From positions 1 through 47,184 of the forward strand of contig CADEDH010000052.1 in assembly GCA_902826025.1 (NCBI GenBank): 47,184 bases of DNA, given 5' to 3'. Shown one piece after another: positions 1-6,702 of this stretch. The DNA is from an uncultured Actinomycetes bacterium (GTDB lineage Bacteria; Actinomycetota; Acidimicrobiia; Acidimicrobiales; SZUA-35). A program made the position numbers and the translations under genes. A model generated the notes under the pieces. The model had not been told where the DNA came from. It saw nothing but the letters and a program-made list of their open reading frames with translations, and made no database searches. Every line of letters starts with the position of its first letter. The first letter of the stretch is position 1.

Positions 1-823
1 GTTCGGTGGTTCCGGGTGGGGCGCCGGCGGCGTCGTTGCACATCCGGATGAACGCGTCGGCCCGGCGTTGGGCGTCGCTGCGTTTCAGGTCGGAGAGGGT
101 GGCTGCGTCGCCGAGGCGGGCTCGGGCGTCGGTCCAGTCGGCCGGGAATTCGGCTTCGATGTAGTGGTCGAAGATCTCCCGGGCCCGGGCACCCTGATCG
201 GCAGCGAACTGACCAGCGAGGTCCCATGTGTTGTCGATGCTGTTGTGGACCAGGCGGACGTTGCGGTTGGCGTGGTTGCGTTCGTTGTCTTTGAACGCGC
301 TGTTCATGTCGGTGGCTCGTTCCCAGTCGAGCACCTTGCCCTGGAACCCGTCGAACGATTCCTCAGCCGCCCACCGCAGGAACTTCTCCTGACGGGCCGG
401 GACCTTCTCGGTGATCCGTGGGTTGGCGTGGACCCGGGCCACCACCAACGCGTGGTCCGCGCTGATCCGCCCCGCCCGCAGCGCGGCGGCGATGTGGGGC
501 AGGTCCCGCAGGGCCCGGGCCAGTTTGGCCCGCCGGCCTGCTTCGCCAGGCGACACCTTCACCACGTGGGAGATGTGGGCTTTCACCGAGCGGTGACCGT
601 CGATGCGGTGCAGGCGGCCGGTGTCGATGGCGGCTACGTTGTCGATCTGAGCTGCCCCCACCAACCGGTGCAGGTGTTCCAACCGGTGCTCAGCCAGGAG
701 CACATCGGCGGCCTGCTGGGGTTGGGTCAGCTCGGCGGCCAACGCTTCGACCGCAGCGACCGCGGCGGCGACCCGGGCGCTGAGTGCCTCGTTCGCAAAC
801 CCGGGTGCCGCCACCGAATCCAT
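1..823 (-). CDS. DUF222 / 13E12-repeat family HNH endonuclease, 3' end cut by window edge
   Basis: The minus strand is open from an ATG at 823 to the window edge, about 274 codons with no stop. The translation starts MDSVAAPGFANEALSARVAA and is alpha-helical and rich in Ala, Arg and His, with the typical DUF222 run of a helical N-terminus, a segment around HRSVKAHISHVVKVSPGEA and a later block near LVHNSIDNTWDLAGQFAAD. In this family the HNH nuclease motif is at the C-terminus, which lies outside the window, so the nuclease activity is inferred. The start is supported by a TAGTGT box ending 6 nt before the ATG (leaderless pattern) and an upstream PafBC-like motif. These proteins are multicopy in actinobacteria and some are DNA-damage induced. 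Family call fairly sure; function unknown. Confidence 0.8.
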   Translation of the reverse strand, partial: MDSVAAPGFANEALSARVAAAVAAVEALAAELTQPQQAADVLLAEHRLEHLHRLVGAAQIDNVAAIDTGRLHRIDGHRSVKAHISHVVKVSPGEAGRRAKLARALRDLPHIAAALRAGRISADHALVVARVHANPRITEKVPARQEKFLRWAAEESFDGFQGKVLDWERATDMNSAFKDNERNHANRNVRLVHNSIDNTWDLAGQFAADQGARAREIFDHYIEAEFPADWTDARARLGDAATLSDLKRSDAQRRADAFIRMCNDAAGAPPGTTE

Positions 824-829
824 GAGCCA

Positions 830-856
830 ACACTACGCAGGGGGTGTGACAGTCAA
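830..856 (-). promoter_or_regulatory. PafBC/RecA-NDp-like DNA-damage promoter of the HNH gene
   Basis: Read on the minus strand, TTGACTGTCACACCCCC (856-840) is followed by TAGTGT (835-830), 6 nt before the ATG at 823. TGTC and the TAnnnT box are exactly 12 nt apart, as in the actinobacterial RecA-independent damage promoter (TGTC, four-base element, N8, TAnnnT). The four bases after TGTC are ACAC rather than the usual RGTG. The same 17-base block precedes lhr at 10722. Confidence 0.6.
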
Positions 857-904
857 CCCCGAATCCAGGCCCCTACGGCGAAGAAATCCGAAGATAACAG
901 GAAA

Positions 905-933
905 CGCGACACAGAATGGAATTCTGCGTCGCG
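905..933. repeat. 13-bp inverted repeat upstream of the VOC gene
   Basis: Arms 905-917 (CGCGACACAGAAT) and 921-933 match as inverted repeats with one mismatch and a 3-base centre (GGA). The right arm abuts the TATCGT box (934-939) of the VOC gene, so it lies where an operator would block RNA polymerase. It has no T-run and sits between two divergent starts, so an operator fits better than a terminator. The binding protein is unknown. Confidence 0.55.
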
Positions 934-939
934 TATCGT
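934..939 (+). promoter_or_regulatory. -10 box, leaderless start of VOC gene
   Basis: TATCGT lies 7 nt before the ATG at 947, placing transcription start at or next to the start codon. No Shine-Dalgarno is visible. Confidence 0.5.
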
Positions 940-946
940 GCGACCG

Positions 947-1324
947 ATGGCCACTGTGATCAACGTGACGATCCACGCCCTTGATCCCCGCCGGCTGGCG
1001 ACGTTCTGGAGCGAGGCGCTCGGCTACCCGATCGTGCAGGACGACGGGGACCTGGTCCGTCTCGCCGGCCCCCGCACAACAGGTGCGCCCGACCTGCTCT
1101 TCCTCCGGGCGGAGGAACTGGCACCGACCGGTGGCCGGTTCCATATCGATCTTGCCGCCACCGACATCGACGTCGAGGTCGAACGGCTCCTCGCACTCGG
1201 GGCACAGCTCGTCGACGGCGAGAACGAATCGGGTCGGGCCCGTCGACGCGAGGCCCACGGCATCCCCTGGGTCGTCCTCGCCGATCCCGAGGGCAACGAG
1301 CTCTGCCTCGGCCACCGACCGTAG
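947..1324 (+). CDS. VOC (glyoxalase/bleomycin-resistance superfamily) protein
   Basis: A 125-residue single-domain protein beginning MATVINVTIHALDPRRLATF. The pattern is that of a short VOC fold: an N-terminal beta strand, the FWSEALGYPIVQ helix-strand, a central FHIDL strand and the C-terminal VVLADPEGNELCLG signature. Metal ligands may be H10, H139-equivalent and the terminal E, but cannot be assigned from sequence alone. Substrate is unknown; close relatives are annotated only as glyoxalase-like. The frame stays open far upstream, but the real start is taken as 947 because of the TATCGT box 7 nt before it and because upstream codons have no homology and lie antisense to the HNH gene. A strong inverted repeat just upstream suggests a dedicated regulator. 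Confidence 0.8.
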   Translation: MATVINVTIHALDPRRLATFWSEALGYPIVQDDGDLVRLAGPRTTGAPDLLFLRAEELAPTGGRFHIDLAATDIDVEVERLLALGAQLVDGENESGRARRREAHGIPWVVLADPEGNELCLGHRP

Positions 1325-1341
1325 CCAACGCCATCCGGCGA

Positions 1342-1806
1342 TCAGCCCGACTTCTGCTGGATCCCGAGTCGCACGTAGTGCCGCATGCACCAGGCCCCAC
1401 TGTCCATGTTGGTCGGCGTGAGCCGGCGGGCCGTGTCGTCGAAGATCGAGGCCGGATCGGTGGCGATGTCGAGGGTGTTGGGGGCCAGCGCCGCCAGCGC
1501 GTCCGCCAGTTCGATCGCTTCCACCCCCTGCGTCGTGGACGGCGGCAGCAGCGGGATCGGACGGTCATTGCTGGTTCTCCGGCGACGGAGCACCGTGTTG
1601 GCGCCATTGATTACGCTGGTCCGAAGGTAGGCGCCGGGGTTGTCGATCACGTCCCATCGCAGCGACAGGGCCAGGAATGCATCTTGGACCACGTCCTCGG
1701 CTTCCTGCCGGCTCCCGACGATGAGCGCGGCCAACCGCAGCATCGGCTGGGACTCCCGATCGTGCAGGCTCTGGAAGCCTGTACCTGCGAGCGCGGCATC
1801 CTCCAC
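1342..1806 (-). pseudogene. ECF sigma factor fragment lacking region 4
   Basis: The N-terminal half is a clear ECF sigma region 2: FQSLHDRESQPMLRLAALI, then EAEDVVQDAFLALSLRW and YLRTSVINGANTVLRRRR. A normal ECF protein would then have a linker and the region 4 helix-turn-helix that binds the -35 element. Here the frame continues ELADALAALAPNTLDIATDP to a stop with no recognisable HTH, and no other frame restores one. About 155 residues from a GTG at 1806 (upstream in-frame codons have no sigma homology). The unusual C-terminus (SGAWCMRHYVRLGIQQKSG) is not recognised. Most likely a deletion product or decaying gene; a functional single-region protein is possible but less likely. Start is uncertain. 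Confidence 0.6.
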
Positions 1807-1880
1807 ACCATCAACGATGCGTGAAAGGCGCCGTCTGTCGCACCCCGGAGTTACCGACGGACTCCCCGCTGCGAAATGCG

Positions 1881-1886
1881 TACAAT
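1881..1886 (+). promoter_or_regulatory. -10 box, leaderless start of small membrane protein
   Basis: TACAAT, close to the canonical -10, ends 8 nt before the ATG at 1895. No convincing -35 or Shine-Dalgarno is visible. Confidence 0.5.
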
Positions 1887-1894
1887 GCATCGAG

Positions 1895-2299
1895 ATGAAG
1901 GTGCGGCTCGCGGCGACGGTGATCGGTTGTCTGTCGCTGGTGTGGGCCGCCATCGGGCTCTACATCGTGAAGCTCGCCCTGGAGCCTCGTGGTGAGCCGG
2001 ACGACGCCGCCATCCTCTTCGTGCCGATCCTCACCGCCGCCGCGCTCGGTGTCGTCCTGTCGGCGCGCACCCTGATCGCTCGCCGCGACGCGCTCCCGCT
2101 CGGCATCTTCGCCGCTGCGCTGGCCGCAGTGACGGCGCTCAACTCGGTCATCGTCGCCTTCGCCGACTACGGACCGTGGACCACAGCCGACACGGTCACC
2201 TGGGTGCTCGGCTGGGCCAACCTCGTCATCCTGGCGGTGGCCGCCTGGACCCTGTGCCGGCCGGAACGGCCTGATCGACCGGGGGCGGCCAACGGCTGA
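1895..2299 (+). CDS. Small four-helix membrane protein, function unknown
   Basis: 134 residues with four hydrophobic segments: about 5-27 (LAATVIGCLSLVWAAIGLYI), 38-56, 68-87 and 104-122, separated by short charged loops, and a polar Pro/Arg-rich C-terminal tail. No catalytic or transport motif is visible. The start at 1895 is chosen because MKVRL leads straight into the first membrane helix and a TACAAT box precedes it; upstream codons in the same frame are antisense to the sigma fragment. It ends one base before the stop of the convergent hydrolase. A small integral membrane protein is well supported; anything more would be a guess. Confidence 0.7.
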   Translation: MKVRLAATVIGCLSLVWAAIGLYIVKLALEPRGEPDDAAILFVPILTAAALGVVLSARTLIARRDALPLGIFAAALAAVTALNSVIVAFADYGPWTTADTVTWVLGWANLVILAVAAWTLCRPERPDRPGAANG

Positions 2300-2300
2300 C

Positions 2301-3179
2301 CTACCCGGCAAGCACCGGCAACAGAGCCTTGGCCACGGCCTCCGGTTTCTCCTCGTGGGAGAAGAGTCGGGCCCCCTCGATCACCTCCAGCCGGGCGTCG
2401 GGGAACGTGCCCACCATCTCCCGGGCCCAGGCCAGCGGGAAGAACGGGTCGCCGGCACCCCACACCAGCTGCACCGGAACGTCGATCCGGCGGTGCAACC
2501 CACCGAGCTCGTGCACGTGCTCGGTCCGGAAACTACGGAGGACCCGGATGGCGGCCTCGAGATGCTCGGGGCTGTGGCGCAGTGGGCCGAGGAAGAACTC
2601 GTCGAACTCGCCGTCGAGCAACCCCTTGTCGGCGAAGGCGCCCCCCAACAGGAAGTCGCTGCGCCGCACCCGCCGTCGGCCGACGGCCCACCGCAGCACG
2701 GCCGGGAACCCGGGGGCGTTCCGTCCGGCCAGGAACAACCTGAACCGCCAGTTCAGCCCCTGGGGCTGCTCGGTGTCGATCAGGCCCATGGCCCGCAGGC
2801 GGGGATCACCGGCCATGGCGTGGCGGGAGATGAGGCCGCCGCTGTCGTGGCCCACCACCGCCACCTGGTCGAGCCCCAGAAGATCCACCACGGTGCGCAC
2901 CGCTGCGATGTGCCCCTCGACCGAGAGGGGAGCGCCGGGGCTGAACCGGCTGGAGCCGGCACCGGGCAGGTCGACGACATGGCAGGTCACGTGATCGACC
3001 AGATGGGGGAGCAGGCCCCGGAACGTGGCGCCGGTCACCGGCCAGCCGTGGACGAACAGGACGTCGGGCCCGGTGCCCACCCGGCGATAGGCGAGCTCAC
3101 CGGCCGGTCCCACGTCGAGGTACCGATCGGGGGCCCTCCGGAACAGCTCCACGGCGTCAGCCCTGCTCAGTGCCGGCAT
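2301..3179 (-). CDS. Alpha/beta hydrolase (epoxide hydrolase/dehalogenase-like)
   Basis: 292 residues. The alpha/beta-hydrolase core is clear: oxyanion strand-turn LFVHGWPVTG, nucleophile elbow VAVVGHDSGG with Asp112 as probable nucleophile (the GHDxG form of epoxide hydrolases and haloalkane dehalogenases rather than GxSxG), a late acid in VWGAGDPFFP and a C-terminal His in LFSHEEKP. A cap domain lies between about residues 125 and 225. Substrate is unknown. The ATG at 3179 is preceded by a strong Shine-Dalgarno (GGAGGGAGAG). It is divergent from a TetR regulator whose operator region lies between them, so it is probably repressed by that regulator and released by a small hydrophobic ligand, perhaps its own substrate. 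Confidence 0.85.
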   Translation of the reverse strand: MPALSRADAVELFRRAPDRYLDVGPAGELAYRRVGTGPDVLFVHGWPVTGATFRGLLPHLVDHVTCHVVDLPGAGSSRFSPGAPLSVEGHIAAVRTVVDLLGLDQVAVVGHDSGGLISRHAMAGDPRLRAMGLIDTEQPQGLNWRFRLFLAGRNAPGFPAVLRWAVGRRRVRRSDFLLGGAFADKGLLDGEFDEFFLGPLRHSPEHLEAAIRVLRSFRTEHVHELGGLHRRIDVPVQLVWGAGDPFFPLAWAREMVGTFPDARLEVIEGARLFSHEEKPEAVAKALLPVLAG

Positions 3180-3213
3180 TAGACTCTCCCTCCGCGATGG
3201 TTCGCAGGCTTTC

Positions 3214-3256
3214 TTGTAGTGGTCACTGCGAACTATAATCGCAGTGGTCGCTACAA
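3214..3256. promoter_or_regulatory. Divergent promoters with TetR-type palindromic operator
   Basis: Two 18-base arms (3214-3231 and 3239-3256) form an inverted repeat with three mismatches around a 7-base spacer. Each arm also contains a smaller palindrome: TAGTGGTCACTG (3217-3228) and CAGTGGTCGCTA (3242-3253), resembling TetR-family operators of the TAGTGnnCACTA type. Between them lie a perfect rightward -10, TATAAT (3234-3239), for tetR and a leftward -10, TATAGT (3237-3232), for the hydrolase, with TTGTTT 17 bp before the latter. A bound repressor would block both promoters. Confidence 0.7.
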
Positions 3257-3267
3257 ACAAGGGTGCG

Positions 3268-3804
3268 ATGGGTCACAAACACACCAAGGAAGAGATCCTG
3301 GCTGCCGCCCTGGAGTCGGCGTTCGACGAGGGTCTCAGCCAGCTGACCTTCGGTCGCCTGGCCAAGCGGCTCGGCATCAGCGACCGCGTCGTCGTCTACT
3401 ACTTCCCCACCAAGGACGACCTGATCACCGAGGTCGTCACTTCGCTCGGCCTCCAGCTCCAGGCGACGCTGGCCGCCGCCTTCGCCGCCCCCGCCGCCGA
3501 CCACGTGGCGCTGGCCCGCACCGCCTGGCCGATCCTGGCCCGGCCCGACGTCGACCCCGTGTTCGCCCTGTTCTTCGAGGCGGCGGGCCTGGCCGTCGCC
3601 CGGCGGGAGCCCTACCACACCCTGGTGCCTCAGCTGATCGAGGCCTGGATCGCCTGGGCCTCGGCCCTCATCGAAGGGACACCGGCCGTGCGTCGGGCCG
3701 AGGCGGAGGCCGCCGTAGCGGTGATCGACGGGCTGCTGATCCTGCGGCTCACCGCCGGCCCCGACCAGGCCAACCGGGCCGCCCGCCGCCTCGGCATCCG
3801 CTGA
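3268..3804 (+). CDS. TetR/AcrR family transcriptional regulator
   Basis: 178 residues. The N-terminal TetR HTH is clear: KEEILAAALESAFDEG, then LTFGRLAKRLGISDRVVVYY with the FPTKDDL end of the DNA-binding domain. The remainder is a helical ligand-binding/dimerisation domain (EAAGLAVARREPYHTLVPQL, then EAWIAWASALIEG). The ATG at 3268 is chosen over an upstream in-frame GTG (3244) because the TATAAT box ends at 3239, leaving no room for a leader before that GTG, and an AAGGG precedes the ATG. It probably represses itself and the divergent hydrolase through the operator at 3214-3256, and possibly the downstream amidohydrolase gene. Confidence 0.85.
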   Translation: MGHKHTKEEILAAALESAFDEGLSQLTFGRLAKRLGISDRVVVYYFPTKDDLITEVVTSLGLQLQATLAAAFAAPAADHVALARTAWPILARPDVDPVFALFFEAAGLAVARREPYHTLVPQLIEAWIAWASALIEGTPAVRRAEAEAAVAVIDGLLILRLTAGPDQANRAARRLGIR

Positions 3805-3902
3805 GTTCCATTGAGCCCGGCGGCGCCCGGTGTTGGCACGGTCGATCCGGCTGGGCCACCCTAGGAGATATCGCGAAAGACGAAACAGGGGGTCGACCCG
3901 AC

Positions 3903-5078
3903 ATGCCGATCAAGCAGATCATCCCCGGTGTCAGCGTCATCGACACCGACACCCACTGGTCGGAGCCGCCCGACCTGTGGACCTCGCTGGCGCCGGCCAA
4001 GTACAAGGACCTCGTGCCCCAGATCAAGGAGCACAAGGGCCGCCGCCGCTGGGTGGTCAACGGTGACATCCCGCTGGCCGGAGACTCGGCCGTGAGCGCC
4101 ATCGCCCCCGACGGCGGCAAGATGCTCGGGCTCAAGTTCCTCAAGCACAACATCGACATGGTCCACCCGGCCAGCTACGACTGCCAGGCCCGGCTCGACC
4201 TGATGGACGACATGGGCGTGAGCCACAACATCGTCTACCCCAACGTCGGTGGGTTCGGGAACCAGAACTTCCTCCGCATCGAGGACCGGGCCCTGCGCAT
4301 CGCCTGCGTGGAGATCTACAACGACTGGATGGCCGACCTCCAGCAGCGCTCCGGCGGCCGGATCCTGCCCATGGCCCTGGTGCCGTGGTGGGACATCGAG
4401 GCCTCGGTGGCCGAAATCGACCGGATGCACAAAGCCGGGGCCCGGGGCATCGTGATGTGCTCCAACCCCCACGACTCGGGCATGCCCGACTTCGCCCAGC
4501 CCGACTGGCGCCCGTTCTGGGAGGTCTGCGAAGGGCTGGAGATGCCGGTCAACTTCCACATCGGCGCCTCCGAGGGCGACATCGACTGGTCGGGCAAGGT
4601 GCCCTACAAGTCGTGGCCGGGCGACGTGAAGATCTCGCTTGGCGGGGCCGCCATCTTCCTCGGCCAGCTCCGCTGGATGGTGAACCTCCTGGTCAGCGAC
4701 GTGCCCGAGCGGCATCCGAACCTGAAGTTCGTCTCGGTGGAGAGCGGCGTGGGCTGGATCCCGTTCCTGCTCGACGCGCTGGACTACCAGTGCGGCGAGA
4801 CGGCCCCCGAGCACCTGGCCCATCTGTCGCTCAAGCCGTCGGAGTACTTCCAGCGCCAGTTCTTCGGCTGCTTCTGGTTCGAGCACCGCACGCTCAAGAG
4901 CTCGGTGGAGATCCTCGGCGCCGACAACATCATGTTCGAGACCGACATCCCCCACCCCACCAGCCTCTACCCCGACGGGGTGGAGCGGGTGCAGAAGGCG
5001 ATCGCCGATCTCGCCCCCGACGTGCAGCGCAAGATCCTCCAGGGGAACGCCGCCAAGTTGTACAAGATCGAGGTGTAG
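3903..5078 (+). CDS. Amidohydrolase_2 family metal-dependent hydrolase/decarboxylase
   Basis: 391 residues, TIM-barrel amidohydrolase of the ACMSD/LigW-like group. Seen: the N-terminal metal motif DTDTHWSEP (H18; the usual HxH appears as DxH), the central NFHIGA histidine after strand 5, the SVESGVGWIPF segment and the C-terminal MFETDIPHPTS carrying the final metal-binding Asp. Length is normal. Family members hydrolyse or decarboxylate aromatic and other cyclic acids; the substrate cannot be read from sequence. The ATG at 3903 starts the conserved part directly; AGGGGG lies 10 nt upstream. It is 46 bp ahead of the selenoprotein on the same strand, so the two could be cotranscribed. Confidence 0.85.
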   Translation: MPIKQIIPGVSVIDTDTHWSEPPDLWTSLAPAKYKDLVPQIKEHKGRRRWVVNGDIPLAGDSAVSAIAPDGGKMLGLKFLKHNIDMVHPASYDCQARLDLMDDMGVSHNIVYPNVGGFGNQNFLRIEDRALRIACVEIYNDWMADLQQRSGGRILPMALVPWWDIEASVAEIDRMHKAGARGIVMCSNPHDSGMPDFAQPDWRPFWEVCEGLEMPVNFHIGASEGDIDWSGKVPYKSWPGDVKISLGGAAIFLGQLRWMVNLLVSDVPERHPNLKFVSVESGVGWIPFLLDALDYQCGETAPEHLAHLSLKPSEYFQRQFFGCFWFEHRTLKSSVEILGADNIMFETDIPHPTSLYPDGVERVQKAIADLAPDVQRKILQGNAAKLYKIEV

Positions 5079-5113
5079 CGCCCCCGCCGTGGGCTCCGCC
5101 GCCTGCCGCGTGC

Positions 5114-5119
5114 CAGACT
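5114..5119 (+). promoter_or_regulatory. Possible -10 box of the selenoprotein gene
   Basis: CAGACT lies 5 nt before the ATG at 5125. It departs from TANNNT only at the first base, and the spacing is at the short end of the leaderless starts in this window. Confidence 0.3.
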
Positions 5120-5124
5120 GCGGT

Positions 5125-6072
5125 ATGGCCCACGACGAGCCCACGGCGGGCGTTCCCGAGCCCCATCCCCACCAGCCGGTGCGCTACATCGACCGCACCC
5201 GGGCCTGGTACTCGACCCTCGGCTACGACCCCTACCGCTGGCCCTGCAACACCGAGGTGCCGTTCCAGCCGTTGGCCAAGCCGCTGGCCGAGAGCCGCCT
5301 GGCCCTCATCACCACGGCCGCCCCCTACCGGCCCGAGCTGGGCGACCAGGGCCCGGGAGCGGCCTACAACGGGGCGGCCAAGTTCTTCGAGGTCTACACC
5401 CGCCCCACCGAGCCCACCACCGACGACGACCACGACCTGCGGATCTCGCACATCGGCTACGACCGGAACCACACGAACGCCGACGACCGCAACACCTGGC
5501 TGCCGATCGAACGCCTGCAGGAGGCCCGGGCCTCCGGCCGGATCGGGGCCCTGACCGAGCGCATCTACGCCGTGCCCACCGTGCGCCGCCAGCGGTCCAC
5601 CACCGATGAGCACGCCCCCCAGATCGCCGCCCTCCTGGCCGAAGACGCAGCCGACGTCGCCCTGCTGGTGCCGGTCTGACCGGTGTGCCACCAGACCGTG
5701 AGTCTGGTCGCCCGCCATCTGGAGGCCGCCGGCATCCCCACCGTGATCATGGGGGCGGCCAAGGACATCACCGAGACGGTGGGGGTCCCCCGTTTCGTCT
5801 TCTCCGACGTGCCCCTGGGCAACCCCGCCGGCCTACCCCACGATCCCGACTCCCAGCGCGCCGTGCTGGAGCTGGCTCTGCGAGTGCTGGAGACGGCTCC
5901 CGGGCCCCGCACCACGGTTCAGTCGTCCGTGGCCTGGCCCGGCGACGAGGGCCCACACGCCTGGAAGCGGGACCTCATGAACCTGTCGGCGCTCACCCCG
6001 CAAGCCATCGCCCGGGCCAAGGCCGATTTCGAGGAGCAGAAGCGGCGGGCCGGCCTCGGCTCATCGTCCTAG
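5125..6072 (+). CDS. Selenoprotein of the GrdB/PrdB (glycine/betaine/D-proline reductase B) family, Sec185
   Basis: 315 residues when the in-frame TGA at 5677-5679 is read as selenocysteine (residue 185). The N-terminal part has the family block RISHIGYDRNH, then LPIERLQEARASGRIGALTE and a segment leading to VALLVPV; after the TGA the same frame continues PVCHQTVSLVARHLEAAGIP to a TAG at 6070. This gives the redox motif UPVC, matching the Sec/Cys-PxCHQTV signature of the family, so neither half is complete alone. In clostridia the family forms the selenium subunit of glycine or D-proline reductase; no grdA, grdC or prdA partner is here, so the role is probably a different thiol/selenol reductive reaction. 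Flanked by an amidohydrolase and an AhpD-like CxxC protein 21 bp downstream. Confidence 0.88.
5677..5708 (+). promoter_or_regulatory. UGA selenocysteine codon with bacterial SECIS-like hairpin
   Basis: TGA (5677-5679) is followed by a perfect 7-bp stem, ACCAGAC (5690-5696) with GTCTGGT (5702-5708), and a 5-base loop CGTGA. The loop G at 5698 is 19 nt after the UGA, within the spacing usual for bacterial SECIS elements that bind SelB, and the loop holds a GU step as in known elements. All of this lies inside the coding frame, as expected in bacteria. Confidence 0.7.
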
Positions 6073-6079
6073 CGGCATC

Positions 6080-6085
6080 TAGGCT
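6080..6085 (+). promoter_or_regulatory. -10-like box of the AhpD-like gene
   Basis: TAGGCT lies 8 nt before the ATG at 6094 and could drive a leaderless transcript in addition to readthrough from the selenoprotein gene. Confidence 0.4.
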
Positions 6086-6093
6086 GGCGGGCC

Positions 6094-6666
6094 ATGAGCG
6101 ACCACCCGATCTCCCGGTTCCCGGTGCCCACCCTCGACGAGTTGCCCGACGACATCGCCGGCATGATCCGCACCGTGTCGGAGAAGTCGGGGTTCGTCCC
6201 CAATGTGTTCCTGGCCCTGGCCCACCGGCCGGCCGAGTTCCGGGCCTTCTTCGCCTATCACGACGCCCTGATGGACAAATCCGAGGGGTTGTCGAAAGCC
6301 GAGCGGGAGCTGATCGTGGTGGCCACCAGCGCCCGCAACGACTGCCTGTACTGCGTGGCCGCCCACGGTGCCATCCTCCGCATCCGGGCCAAGCGGCCGC
6401 TGCTGGCCGATCAGGTGGCCACCAACCCCCATAAAGCCGACCTGAGCGAGCGGGAACGCCACATCGTGGCCTTCGCCCTGCGGATGGTCGACGACTCGTC
6501 GTCGGTCACCGACGCCGACCTCGACGACATGCGGGCCAAGGGCTTCACCGACGACGAGATCTGGGACATCGGCGCCATCACCGCCTTCTTCGCCCTGTCG
6601 AACCGGATGGCCAACCTGACGTCGATGCGGCCCAACGACGAGTTCTACACGATGGGCCGGGGCTGA
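6094..6666 (+). CDS. AhpD-like / carboxymuconolactone decarboxylase family peroxidase-related protein
   Basis: 190 residues, all-helical CMD/AhpD fold. The redox signature DCLYCVAAH gives C84, C87 and H91, the CxxC-x3-H arrangement of alkylhydroperoxidase AhpD, preceded by the proton-relay type helix ELIVVATSARN. Length and the N-terminal FPVPTLDELPDDI are typical of the peroxidase-related enzyme subgroup. Such proteins reduce peroxides or act as thiol relays in the cytoplasm. It follows the Sec-containing UxxC protein by 21 bp, which suggests a shared redox task; one could regenerate the other. That link is inference. A TAGGCT box 8 nt upstream may give it its own start. Confidence 0.85.
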   Translation: MSDHPISRFPVPTLDELPDDIAGMIRTVSEKSGFVPNVFLALAHRPAEFRAFFAYHDALMDKSEGLSKAERELIVVATSARNDCLYCVAAHGAILRIRAKRPLLADQVATNPHKADLSERERHIVAFALRMVDDSSSVTDADLDDMRAKGFTDDEIWDIGAITAFFALSNRMANLTSMRPNDEFYTMGRG

Positions 6667-6680
6667 TCGCTCCAGGCGAG

Positions 6681-6699
6681 GGGCGGCGGCTGGCCGCCC
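6681..6699. terminator. Hairpin between convergent genes
   Basis: GGGCGGC (6681-6687) and GCCGCCC (6693-6699) form a perfect 7-bp stem with a 5-base loop between the AhpD-like gene and the convergent methyltransferase gene. No T-run is present, as is common in GC-rich genomes. Confidence 0.45.
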
Positions 6700-6702
6700 G
6701 GC

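Noticed and set aside
68..946. N-terminal extension of the VOC gene
   Set aside because: Open only because of high GC; antisense to the DUF222/HNH gene, with the promoter box at 934.
1342..1344. Third selenoprotein by readthrough of the sigma fragment stop (TGA)
   Set aside because: Sequence beyond the TGA runs antisense to the VOC gene, has no sigma homology and no hairpin.
3219..3902. Fusion of a long N-terminal part to the amidohydrolase
   Set aside because: The region overlaps the TetR gene in another frame and shows no domain; the amidohydrolase starts at 3903.
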